7,994 nucleotides of DNA, taken from positions 1-7,994 of the forward strand of contig CALUDF010000135.1 of the NCBI GenBank assembly GCA_943914745.1, read 5' to 3'. The notes under the pieces are model-generated. The model worked only from the letters and a program-made list of their open reading frames with translations. It was not told the DNA's origin and ran no database searches. The DNA comes from an uncultured Bacteriovorax sp. (GTDB lineage: Bacteria; Bdellovibrionota; Bacteriovoracia; Bacteriovoracales; Bacteriovoracaceae). A program made the position numbers and the translations under genes. Below are positions 1-7,762 of this stretch, piece by piece (the first letter of the stretch is position 1; every line of letters begins with the position of its first letter).

Positions 1-1135
1 AAAGAAATGGACATTTATTCTGCGTGAACTCGATCTTTTAATTTCCAAAAAAGATCCGGAAAACAATGAGCTCATTTTATCTTTGTTTGAAAAGATCGAT
101 CGCGACTATCGTGAAAGAAGCGCTCAAAAACTTTATTTTGAGATGTGGAAGATTGCGTATCGTTTGGGGAAAATTAAACTCGCTAAAAACTATGCAGAGT
201 TCATTCTCGATTATCTCGTCGAGTACAAAAGGGTTCCAGCTATTAAAGAGCTTCTCTCCGAACTTGCCGTGCATGGTTTACTCAAGGGCCATAAAAATAT
301 TCAGGCAATAGATCTCATTCTCGGCAAGAGAAGTCCGAAAGAATTAGAGGATGCAGAAGCCCTCGCCTATCATCCGGAGATGTTGAAAGACTCCAAAGAA
401 GCTCTTAGGAATTTCCTCATTTCAGATGAGGATTGGCAGCTTTCTCATTGGAGACTTGCCTATGAATTTATTTTAAAATTTTATTTTGATAAAGAATTGA
501 TGCTCGCTTTGACGGAGAAAACATTTCTTTTTAACAAGCCAAAACATCAAAGTCATTTTCTGTCTTACCTCAATGGTAAGAGAATAAATACGAAACAGTT
601 TATTCAGAAAAAAAACAGCACTCAAAATTTAGACGTCACACACAATTTGCGTACAGATTATGATCAATTGGCGATAGACGTAATGTCAGGAGCGATTGAA
701 CCTAGTATAACTGAACAAAAGAAGATTTTACTTTCTATTGAAGAACTTCATAAAGATGAGCTTTTGGAAAAAGGCAAAGACATGATCGTTGCCTTTGGTC
801 TTCTTGGAATGGATAAAGTTGTCGTGCGCCTGAGTGAAAAAGTCATTCCGCTCATGACGAATGTAAAAGAAAAAATTAGCGTACAGTTCATGATGGCCCA
901 GGCCCTCTTTAATCACGGGGATTATTATAAGGTCTCCGACATGGTGGATGACATCATCGCAAGCGAGCCTTTATTGGCCGATGAGGCGCTGGCCTTTAGT
1001 TATTTAAAAGCAGAAAGTTTTTTAAAGCTTAAGAAGTACAAACAGGCAAAAGACATTTTTATACAAATTAGAGAGCAGAATCCACACTATCGATTAGTCA
1101 CAGAAAGGTTAAGAAGTCTTGAAGATTATAAATAA
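1..1135 (+). CDS. TPR-like helical protein of unknown function, 5' partial
   Basis: The reading frame is open to the left edge: codons run without a stop from base 2, so the true start is outside the window and the TTG at 83 should not be taken as the start. 377 residues are visible. The protein is almost entirely predicted helical, rich in Lys, Glu and Leu, without cysteine and without a visible membrane segment. The C-terminal part (about residues 288-321 and 322-358 of the visible protein) looks like two tetratricopeptide-type helix pairs, with A-L-F-N-H-G-D-Y-Y and A-E-S-F-L-K-L-K-K-Y-K-Q-A spacing. The N-terminal two thirds look like a more diverged helical solenoid. TPR domains usually bind other proteins; no enzyme motif is seen. 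The stop at 1133-1135 lies inside tamB, so the two genes are probably cotranscribed and translationally coupled. I do not recognise a named family. Whether it is cytoplasmic, periplasmic or a lipoprotein cannot be judged without the N-terminus. Confidence 0.85.
   Translation, partial: KKWTFILRELDLLISKKDPENNELILSLFEKIDRDYRERSAQKLYFEMWKIAYRLGKIKLAKNYAEFILDYLVEYKRVPAIKELLSELAVHGLLKGHKNIQAIDLILGKRSPKELEDAEALAYHPEMLKDSKEALRNFLISDEDWQLSHWRLAYEFILKFYFDKELMLALTEKTFLFNKPKHQSHFLSYLNGKRINTKQFIQKKNSTQNLDVTHNLRTDYDQLAIDVMSGAIEPSITEQKKILLSIEELHKDELLEKGKDMIVAFGLLGMDKVVVRLSEKVIPLMTNVKEKISVQFMMAQALFNHGDYYKVSDMVDDIIASEPLLADEALAFSYLKAESFLKLKKYKQAKDIFIQIREQNPHYRLVTERLRSLEDYK
1104..1108 (+). promoter_or_regulatory. 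Ribosome binding site for tamB
   Basis: AAAGG lies 10 nt before the TTG at 1119, within the last codons of the upstream gene. In the tamB frame a TAA at 1110-1112 closes the frame just upstream, so TTG 1119 is the first possible start. Starting further down would cut into the N-terminal membrane anchor. The site therefore supports a TTG start. Confidence 0.55.
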
Positions 1136-4100
1136 AATTCTTCTTGTATTCCTAGTGATTACTTTTCTCACCCTTTATGGTGGGTGGCGCTTCATTCATT
1201 CTGAGAGATTCTCGCGAGAAGCCTCTTTAAAAGTTTCCAAAATCCTGACGCAAAAATTCGGAGCTAAGTTAAGTTTCTCTGGAGTTGATTTCAGCCTCGT
1301 ACCGCTTTCAACAACATTTAAAAATGTCCGCGTGGTAAAAAACGATCCGGCCCTGCTTGATGTGGATGTTGAGGCCCAGGAGCTTGAAGTCGCTTTCACC
1401 TATGCCAGCTTTATTGCCAGTGAGCTGGAAATTGATGAAGTGGCCATCCGCGAAGGATCGGTTAAGTTAAATATTTATAAAAAAAGTGATGATGATGTCG
1501 ATGTGAGTAAACTCAAGACTCGGGAAATCTTTGATAAATACTCTGAAATCTTAAACTCACTTCCCGTCCGATTAAATATCCTTGAACTAGAAAAAGTCAA
1601 AATGGAGATTGATAAAACGTCTCTCTACGTTGATCAACTCTCAGTTTCTCCTCAGCGCAAATCTGTGCGCGTGAAGGGTGCGCTCACTGATTTGTATGTG
1701 CAACATGACAGCACGGAGTTTCCGCCTTTGGCCGTCGATAAGATTGAATTTCTCGGAGCGATGGAGAAAGAAGAGTGGAGAATTGATGAGCTAAAAGTTC
1801 AAAAAGAAGAAAATATCGTATCCTTAAAAGGTTCAGCCTATAACGAAGGAAATTGGCTTCACTTGAAATCGAGCGGCTCTTTGGATGCCAATGCAGAAAG
1901 TGTCTTCAAAGAGCTAAAAGGTGTAAAGTCCATTCCCGAAGATATCAAGGCGATCAAAGGACTTGTTAAGGGAGAGTTTGAAACTACTGGTGTCATTGAT
2001 AACCCAGATGGGGTTGTGACTTTTCACGCAACAGATGCGGACACGCCATGGATAAAGTTAAAAAAGGTCGATGGAATTGTGGCCAAGAGAAAAAACTTGA
2101 TCATCGCTCAGAAGCTTCAGGCAAAAAATGGAGTGGAAGAGTACTTGCTTAAAAAACCCCAGGCTTTCTTTGATTTAAAGACAGAAAAGTTCACCGACTT
2201 TAATTTTAGTTTGCGAGTTAAGAATGCTTACACCAATACTTTCTTGTTTGCGGCTAAAGATGCTCTGGAGACAGTTAAAGGAAATGTTACTGGAGATGTG
2301 GAAGCTGCTCTCTTTAGTAACCGTGCAGTCTTCACTATCAAAGACAGGATGGCCGTCCAAGATTTCAGGCTCACAACGACCAATGGCAAAAGTGATATTT
2401 TAAAGAATAATGGATTCGCTCTGGAAAACTCCGTTGTCACGATTAACAGTGATTTTTCAGTCAATATAAACGCTAAGCTTACTATGGCCAACTCACTATT
2501 GAATGCTTCAGGGAAAATCAGTGAGAAGGGAATCGATATCAACATTGTTAATTCAAAGATAGACTTGCAGGCCTTGGGCCCGATTGCGGGTGTGAAACTC
2601 ACAGGTTCTGGCCCTTCAGCATTAAAAGTGTATGGTCCACTCGATGATGTCATATTCGATTTTAATGTGGACTGGAACAATTTCAGTGTCGTGGAGTTAA
2701 ATTTTGGCAAAGTAAAATCAAATTTTTCGCTGGCCTTAAAAAATTTAGAACTCGATATCAGAAACCTTGAAGGAGTCTATAATAAATCCAATTTCAATGC
2801 CAATGGACGCCTAGGCTTTGATGATTCCAATGAGGGAATGGATTTAAAGATCAACTTCGCCAACTCAACTTTCTCTGATGCCCGCAAAATGTATCAGCTG
2901 GTTTTTAAGAACATCAAACTTCCGGTAGTGCCTGAATTTAATTTTGAAGCCAACTATACAGTCAAGGGCGGTTATGGTCTCGACACTCTTAAAATCGATG
3001 GTCAAATCAAAGGGACAGAATTAAAAGTTTCAGGAGAAGAGGCAGAAAAACTCTCAATGCGCTTTTCTTTAGCTAAGAGTCTTTTAAATTTCAGGCAGAT
3101 TAAAATCAATAAATCGCGCGGTGAACTCAACGCTAACGTGAACATTAACCTGAATAATAATTATATCGAGTTAACTGGAGCGACTCAGTCTTTAAGGCTT
3201 CGGGATTTTAATTTCTATCGCCGTTTAAATTTAGAATATGACGGGGATTTGTTTTTGGATTTCGATGGAAATGGGACAACCAAAGATTTTAGCTCTCGCT
3301 TTAAATCGCGTGTGGCCAATGCTTTCATTGGAAATGTTCCGGCCTCTTCTTCTAATGCGATCTTCTATCTCAATACGAACGATATTGTCATAAACGCGAG
3401 TTTGCTTGGCGGGAAAATCAAGGTGGACTCATTGGTGAGTTTCAAGACGGATATTGCTGCGATTAAATCAAGCATAGAGACAGCAGATTTAAGGGAGTTT
3501 TTAGGGGTCTTTTCAGGGCATAACATGATGGACCGCGGGATCAGTGGAAAAATCAAAGCTAAACTCAATACTCAAATCAGCCTAGGCTCACTTGGTGTGC
3601 GAAGATTTTTCTTTGACGTTGAGGACCTGACTTTGAAGAAGGGTGATATCGCTCTTCAGATAGACCCGAAGTTTAACACCATTCAGGTGGATGAAGGAAT
3701 TGTTAAAAACTGGGATCTTCGTCTGCGCGATGGAAAAGACTTTTTCTTGAGCAAGGGGAAAAACCTCTCAAATGGGATTATTGAAGTTGATCATCAATTC
3801 TCTCTTAAGGCGAGCCTGTTTGAATTAGTGACCGATTATGTTGAGCGCGCGGTAGGAGTCATTAAAGGTCAAACGAAGCTGGTTTTGGATAAGAACGTAA
3901 CTGTTAAGGATTTTAAAATTAGCGGAGACAATCACTCCTTAAAAATTAAAAACCTCCCTGGGTATATCACTTCTTTTGATTACACAGTTTTAAAAAATGG
4001 GGACGCTTTTGAAGTGACAAGAATGCGTGGGAATTATGGTGAAGGGGAGTTTAAGGTCGGTGGGAAAATCATCTTTGATGACATGTATCCATTGGTGAAT

Positions 4101-5159
4101 TTAAATTACCAGGTAGACCGCTCGACAGTCCCTTTATTTAAACGCTCTAACGTGCTTATTAGCAGCACTGGAAGCATCACGGGAACAGATCTTCCTTACA
4201 AATTAAATGGCCGCGTGACATTCCAGCACGGAGAGATTCTGGAGGACCCGGCTGACTTGATGAAAGAAAATAAAGTCAGTATTGATGAATATAAAAAATA
4301 CCTCCCGGAAAAAGATATTCTTGGCAACAAAGGAATCATTGACCTCAATCTTTCTTTTGATACGGCCAGCCCCGTCTTAATTAAGAACAACATGGTCGAA
4401 GTTTATTTCCGTGGGAATGGGCAGGTGACGGGAGATGTGCTTTCTCCAGAGTTCAATACGAGACTTGAGACTGTGCCAAACATTAGTAAGTTCAAATTCA
4501 AGGGGCACGACTTTGCTTTAAGCCAGGGCTATGTGGAGATCAGAGACAGGGGGAAAAACCGCATGTCTGACTTAAAATTCACTGGTGGAGCAAAGATCAA
4601 CGACTATGAGATGCGCCTCGATCTATCTGGAACCATCAGCAACGTTAATGTTGAACTCTCTTCTGAGCCGGCCCTCTCAAAGGAAGATCTGCTCTCGCTT
4701 CTGACTTTAGGAGTTACGTCTGATATGTCAAAAAACCTCGAAGCAGGTGAGCGCAGGTTTGTTACGACGGTGGGGATCGGGACGTTACTAGTAGATCAGC
4801 TTAAGATTAACGAGGATTTAAATTCGACATTGGGTTTAAAGCTCAGCGTGCAGCCAGAGTTTAAAGAGGATGAAACGACACTTATTTCTGGAAAATCTGC
4901 CGTCAGCGATGCCAATACGAGCAGGCTTAAATCGGCGACAAAGGTTAAGATCAATAAGCAAATTAATAATCGCGTGGATGTGTCACTTTCAAGTACAATT
5001 GGTGGATCACTTGAGCAAAAGCAGGAAATGAACATCAATTTCAACATCAATAAGAATTTTTCTTTGGAAGGCATTTACGAAGTTAAGCCGACTGAAGATG
5101 AAAACACCAATACGCCAAACTCTCTTGGTGCCGATTTAAAATGGAGGAAGTCGTTTTAA
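1119..5159 (+). CDS. tamB: TamB: translocation and assembly module protein, inner-membrane anchored
   Basis: 1346 residues, close to the size of known TamB proteins (about 1260 in E. coli). Residues 7-23 form an uncleaved hydrophobic signal anchor after a short basic N-terminus. An AsmA-like segment follows (about 30-75, with the pattern FGAKLSFSGVDFSL). The long middle consists of alternating beta-strand sequence, as in the beta-taco groove of AsmA/TamB proteins. The C-terminal TamB domain (DUF490, about 1010-1346) has the expected GHDFALSQGYVEI strand pair (1129-1141) and the hallmark SSEPALSKEDLLSLLTLG (1181-1198), and it ends in a terminal Phe. There are no cysteines. In the family, TamB spans the periplasm and works with an Omp85 partner (TamA, or BamA where TamA is absent) in outer-membrane protein assembly and, with other AsmA-like proteins, in phospholipid transport. 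The gene starts at TTG, overlaps the upstream gene by 17 nt, and its stop overlaps the next start by one base. Confidence 0.92.
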   Translation: MKIINKILLVFLVITFLTLYGGWRFIHSERFSREASLKVSKILTQKFGAKLSFSGVDFSLVPLSTTFKNVRVVKNDPALLDVDVEAQELEVAFTYASFIASELEIDEVAIREGSVKLNIYKKSDDDVDVSKLKTREIFDKYSEILNSLPVRLNILELEKVKMEIDKTSLYVDQLSVSPQRKSVRVKGALTDLYVQHDSTEFPPLAVDKIEFLGAMEKEEWRIDELKVQKEENIVSLKGSAYNEGNWLHLKSSGSLDANAESVFKELKGVKSIPEDIKAIKGLVKGEFETTGVIDNPDGVVTFHATDADTPWIKLKKVDGIVAKRKNLIIAQKLQAKNGVEEYLLKKPQAFFDLKTEKFTDFNFSLRVKNAYTNTFLFAAKDALETVKGNVTGDVEAALFSNRAVFTIKDRMAVQDFRLTTTNGKSDILKNNGFALENSVVTINSDFSVNINAKLTMANSLLNASGKISEKGIDINIVNSKIDLQALGPIAGVKLTGSGPSALKVYGPLDDVIFDFNVDWNNFSVVELNFGKVKSNFSLALKNLELDIRNLEGVYNKSNFNANGRLGFDDSNEGMDLKINFANSTFSDARKMYQLVFKNIKLPVVPEFNFEANYTVKGGYGLDTLKIDGQIKGTELKVSGEEAEKLSMRFSLAKSLLNFRQIKINKSRGELNANVNINLNNNYIELTGATQSLRLRDFNFYRRLNLEYDGDLFLDFDGNGTTKDFSSRFKSRVANAFIGNVPASSSNAIFYLNTNDIVINASLLGGKIKVDSLVSFKTDIAAIKSSIETADLREFLGVFSGHNMMDRGISGKIKAKLNTQISLGSLGVRRFFFDVEDLTLKKGDIALQIDPKFNTIQVDEGIVKNWDLRLRDGKDFFLSKGKNLSNGIIEVDHQFSLKASLFELVTDYVERAVGVIKGQTKLVLDKNVTVKDFKISGDNHSLKIKNLPGYITSFDYTVLKNGDAFEVTRMRGNYGEGEFKVGGKIIFDDMYPLVNLNYQVDRSTVPLFKRSNVLISSTGSITGTDLPYKLNGRVTFQHGEILEDPADLMKENKVSIDEYKKYLPEKDILGNKGIIDLNLSFDTASPVLIKNNMVEVYFRGNGQVTGDVLSPEFNTRLETVPNISKFKFKGHDFALSQGYVEIRDRGKNRMSDLKFTGGAKINDYEMRLDLSGTISNVNVELSSEPALSKEDLLSLLTLGVTSDMSKNLEAGERRFVTTVGIGTLLVDQLKINEDLNSTLGLKLSVQPEFKEDETTLISGKSAVSDANTSRLKSATKVKINKQINNRVDVSLSSTIGGSLEQKQEMNINFNINKNFSLEGIYEVKPTEDENTNTPNSLGADLKWRKSF
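5143..5147 (+). promoter_or_regulatory. Ribosome binding site that fixes the Omp85 start at 5159
   Basis: GGAGG lies within the last codons of tamB, 11 nt before the ATG at 5159-5161. An ATG at 5141 in the same frame would overlap this site and would put six extra, partly acidic residues (MEEVVL) before a standard signal peptide. The ATG at 5159, in the TAATG stop/start overlap, is therefore preferred. Confidence 0.8.
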
Positions 5160-5221
5160 TGAAAAGACTCGTCCTTCTCCTTATTTTATTGAGCACGATC
5201 CTGGCGAGCAACGCTAGGGCC
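5159..5221 (+). other. Signal peptide of the Omp85 protein
   Basis: Codons 1-21 encode a basic start (M-K-R), a leucine-rich hydrophobic core and the cleavage motif A-R-A before E-D. There is no cysteine at the cleavage site, so this is signal peptidase I type rather than a lipoprotein signal. Confidence 0.88.
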
Positions 5222-7603
5222 GAAGATGTCTCGATTCCTAAAGGTGCCGTTCTAAAAACGATTGAACTTAATACTCCGACGCTAAAAAAACGCTTCGGCA
5301 GCTACTTTAAAGGAGTCGCGGGAAAACCTTATGACAGCCTGACCTTAAAGATTCAAATTGATCAGATCACAAAAGATCTCTTTAACGCCGGCTATTTTAA
5401 TGCTGCCGTTAAAAGTGAGCTGAGAGTAGAAGGCAATGATGTCATTGCCAAAATCAGCATCGACCAAAAAGAGCGGGTCAACTTTGAGTTCTCCGGCAAT
5501 AAAGTTTTTAGCCATCAGGAATTGCGGGCGAAGCTTCTAGAGAAAATTAAAAATGAGTTTGGAAAATTTGATATCGCAAGCCTTGCGACTTTTGTCGCCG
5601 ATCAATATGAGGAAGCCGGCTTTTACCAGACAGGCGTCAAGTTTTATGAAAACCAAGGTCTCGATTTAGAAAAGAATAAAGTGATAAATTATTTCTTCGC
5701 CATCGATGAAGGGTTCAAGGTTACAGTTAAAGAAATCGTCTATCGTGGAAATTCCTACCTTAAATCCGAAGAAATAGAGGACATTTTCAAGAGGAATGGA
5801 ACACCTCTAGCGAGAGGTGGGTTTTACGACAAAAAGTTTTTTGATGATTTTACTGACGTCCTAAAAAAAGAATACCTGGCCCGTGGCTTTGTGTTCGTGG
5901 AAGTCTCCAAGCCTCGAGTTGTCACTAATGACGAAGACGATACCGTCAGTATCGAATACGGAATTGCGGAAAAGCAACAAGTCGCCCTAAGAAGCATTGT
6001 TTTTCAAAAAGTTCCACCAGAGCTTGCGGCCGGGGCTAAGGGGGCCTTGGTCAATAAAGAGGGCGCTCCCATTAACGTCGTTGAGATCGAGAGTGATTTG
6101 CGCAAGATGATCATTCATTTTCAAAATGAAGGTTACTACTTTGCGACAATCTCTAATTTAAACCGCGATGACCTCTTGGTTTATGACCGGGCCTACACTT
6201 ATGTGGATTTAAGGCCAGAGATTGCACTGGATCGCCAAATCTGTTTTAACGAAGCCATTATCAACGGAAACACGCAGACGAGATCAACGGTCATTAACCG
6301 CGAGATTGATATCAAGCCCGGCGAGCTGATCACTCCAGGCAAACTAGAAATCCTAAGACAGAAACTCTCAGGTCTAAACCTTTTTGCTTCCCTTCGCATC
6401 ACTCCTTATATGATGTACGACGAAGAAAGTGGCGGCTGTGCTAAAACAAATCTCGTCATTCAAGTCAAAGAAAAAGACTTTGGACTCCTGGAAGTGGCCC
6501 CTGGTTTTCGTACGGATTTAGGTGCAAAACTTTCAACCGGGATTACTTATAACAACCTCAATGGGATGAACCGCTCCGCAAGCTTAAGGCTTCAAGGAAA
6601 CGAGCGCTTCAACCTCGACGGCTTTGATGAGCGAAGAAAAAAAGATGATAAGGATTTATTTGAATACTCTGCACGCTTATCATTTACTGAACCTTACCTG
6701 TTTCACAAGTATATAAAGACCCAGGTCGAGTTTGAGACTTCCGCCTCTTATCAGCGCATCCGCTTCTACGGATTCGATGCCGATATCTTGAGAATCTCTC
6801 CGCAGGTTTCTAAGAATTTTACAAAATGGTTTTCAACATCAGTCCGCTATCAATTTGAGCGCATCGTCCAGTTTGATGCCACCGAAGAAAAAGATAATGA
6901 CAACTTCTCTATCGGAGGTGTGACCCCAACACTGACATTTGATTTTAGAGATGATGTGGTCAATCCAAGAAAAGGGGCCTTTTTCACGCTGTCTTCGGAA
7001 TGGGCCAATAAGTACTTTGGATCTATGCACCAAAAAGACCTAGAGGTGAACTTTGTTAAAGTCATCAGCCGCAACCGCTTTTACTATCCCCTAGGGGATT
7101 TTACCCTGGCCCTCTCTATAGCCATGGGATACCAGAAAAACTTTGCCGAAGAAGTCCTAAAAGATTCTAACGGCAGTCCGCTCCTCAATGCCAACGGAGT
7201 TCCTCGCACGCGCGGATACATTCCGAGTATTAAAGTGTTCAGGCTGGACGGTTATGATGAAATCCGCGGCTACGACCAGGGGGAGATCAACAGACTTATG
7301 GATGGAACGCCAATTGGTGAGGTTATTGTGCAAAAAGAGGCCTATTTTACGGCCCTTAAATTTGAGCCTCGCTACAATTTGACGGACAACCTTATACTAG
7401 GAATCTTTTTTGATGCCGGTCGAGTCTATGTAAGTGATTTTCAGCCTATGCGCCTTAGAACTTCAGTAGGTGCAGGCCTTAAGTACTTGACCCCTGTAGG
7501 ATCATTAGATTTCGACTACGGATTCAAGATGCAGCGCAAATCATACCCAGGCAATCAGCGTGACTCAGTGGGCCGCTTCCACCTATCAATAGGATTCTTT
7601 TAG
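5159..7603 (+). CDS. BamA/TamA family (Omp85) outer membrane protein with five POTRA domains
   Basis: 814 residues from the ATG at 5159. Residues 1-21 are a Sec signal peptide with an A-R-A cleavage site before E-D. Five POTRA domains follow, at about 28-106, 107-187, 188-274, 275-360 and 361-440. Each has the typical turn in its second half (AGYFNAAV, AGFYQTGV, RGFVFVEV, EGYYFATI, LNLFASLRI). The barrel spans about 441-814, begins GFRTDLGAKLSTG, carries the Omp85 loop-6 motif IRGY at 702-705, and ends in Phe-Phe as barrel proteins recognised by the BAM complex do. The only two cysteines are 362 and 427, both in POTRA 5. Omp85 proteins insert beta-barrels into the outer membrane (BamA) or act with TamB (TamA). 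The position directly after tamB suggests the TamA role. Length and POTRA number match BamA (810 residues, five POTRAs, in E. coli) rather than E. coli TamA (577, three), so no gene symbol is given. No skp or lpx genes, frequent bamA neighbours, are seen here. Confidence 0.93.
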   Translation: MKRLVLLLILLSTILASNARAEDVSIPKGAVLKTIELNTPTLKKRFGSYFKGVAGKPYDSLTLKIQIDQITKDLFNAGYFNAAVKSELRVEGNDVIAKISIDQKERVNFEFSGNKVFSHQELRAKLLEKIKNEFGKFDIASLATFVADQYEEAGFYQTGVKFYENQGLDLEKNKVINYFFAIDEGFKVTVKEIVYRGNSYLKSEEIEDIFKRNGTPLARGGFYDKKFFDDFTDVLKKEYLARGFVFVEVSKPRVVTNDEDDTVSIEYGIAEKQQVALRSIVFQKVPPELAAGAKGALVNKEGAPINVVEIESDLRKMIIHFQNEGYYFATISNLNRDDLLVYDRAYTYVDLRPEIALDRQICFNEAIINGNTQTRSTVINREIDIKPGELITPGKLEILRQKLSGLNLFASLRITPYMMYDEESGGCAKTNLVIQVKEKDFGLLEVAPGFRTDLGAKLSTGITYNNLNGMNRSASLRLQGNERFNLDGFDERRKKDDKDLFEYSARLSFTEPYLFHKYIKTQVEFETSASYQRIRFYGFDADILRISPQVSKNFTKWFSTSVRYQFERIVQFDATEEKDNDNFSIGGVTPTLTFDFRDDVVNPRKGAFFTLSSEWANKYFGSMHQKDLEVNFVKVISRNRFYYPLGDFTLALSIAMGYQKNFAEEVLKDSNGSPLLNANGVPRTRGYIPSIKVFRLDGYDEIRGYDQGEINRLMDGTPIGEVIVQKEAYFTALKFEPRYNLTDNLILGIFFDAGRVYVSDFQPMRLRTSVGAGLKYLTPVGSLDFDYGFKMQRKSYPGNQRDSVGRFHLSIGFF

Positions 7604-7628
7604 TTTCCAGATTCTCTCCAAGAAGTGC

Positions 7629-7658
7629 TTGACGGAGGGCCGAAAAACTCGCTATAAG
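7629..7658 (+). promoter_or_regulatory. Sigma70-type promoter for rplM
   Basis: The -35 box TTGACG (7629-7634) and -10 box TATAAG (7653-7658) are separated by 18 nt; reading the -10 as CTATAA at 7652 gives 17 nt. Transcription would start near 7665, leaving a leader of about 100 nt before rplM. The bases just after the -10 (GGGAC) are G/C-rich, which in E. coli is typical of growth-rate and ppGpp-responsive ribosomal promoters; extending that to this organism is inference. The promoter starts 26 nt after the Omp85 stop codon. Confidence 0.72.
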
Positions 7659-7701
7659 GGACAACACTTGCATTTTTCTGCATTTTATATTTGAATTAAT
7701 A

Positions 7702-7738
7702 CTTCGTAATTTTTCGTTCGCGAAAAAGAATATTGAAG
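7702..7738 (+). promoter_or_regulatory. Stem-loop in the rplM mRNA leader
   Basis: TTTTTCG (7710-7716) and CGAAAAA (7721-7727) can form a perfect 7-bp stem closed by a UUCG loop. CTTC (7702-7705) can also pair with GAAG (7735-7738), extending the structure through an imperfect middle. It ends about 10 nt before the rplM ribosome binding site. In E. coli the rplM-rpsI operon is controlled by L13 acting on its own leader, so a regulatory role is plausible here but not shown. The stem is too AU-rich, and has no following U-run, to be a normal terminator. Confidence 0.45.
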
Positions 7739-7748
7739 GGATCACTTT

Positions 7749-7753
7749 AAGGG
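7749..7753 (+). promoter_or_regulatory. Ribosome binding site for rplM
   Basis: AAGGG lies 9 nt before the ATG at 7763. A second purine-rich stretch, GAAGGG at 7735-7740, is too far from the start to serve it. Confidence 0.75.
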
Positions 7754-7762
7754 AAAGCGTTT

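Noticed and set aside
83..85. TTG as start of the first gene
   Set aside because: The frame stays open upstream to the window edge, with plausible helical protein sequence, so the gene begins outside the window.
66..311. 81-codon + strand frame overlapping the TPR-like gene
   Set aside because: The frame from base 2 is open from the window edge to 1135 and explains this region; the short frame has no independent support.
608..616. AAAAAAAAC run in frame, resembling a -1 frameshift slippery site
   Set aside because: The -1 frame ends within about 50 nt, no clear downstream stimulatory structure is seen, and such A-runs are common in AT-rich genes.
2228..2710. 160-codon open frame on the - strand inside tamB
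   Set aside because: It lies fully antisense to well-supported tamB coding sequence and its translation shows no recognisable domain; it reads as a shadow frame.
5141..5158. Upstream ATG at 5141 for the Omp85 gene
   Set aside because: It overlaps the GGAGG ribosome binding site and adds acidic residues before a normal signal peptide; ATG 5159 fits better.
7614..7639. Possible stem CTCTCC / GGAGGG after the Omp85 stop, considered as a terminator
   Set aside because: It has a short stem with a G-U pair, a 14-nt loop and no following U-run.
7669..7686. TGCATTTT repeated twice at a 10-bp spacing in the rplM leader
   Set aside because: Two short T-rich copies downstream of the predicted transcription start are easily chance in AT-rich sequence; no symmetry suggests an operator.
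7524..7745. 73-codon open frame on the - strand across the Omp85 end and intergenic region
   Set aside because: It overlaps the conserved barrel C-terminus and the rplM promoter and leader, and its translation resembles no known protein.
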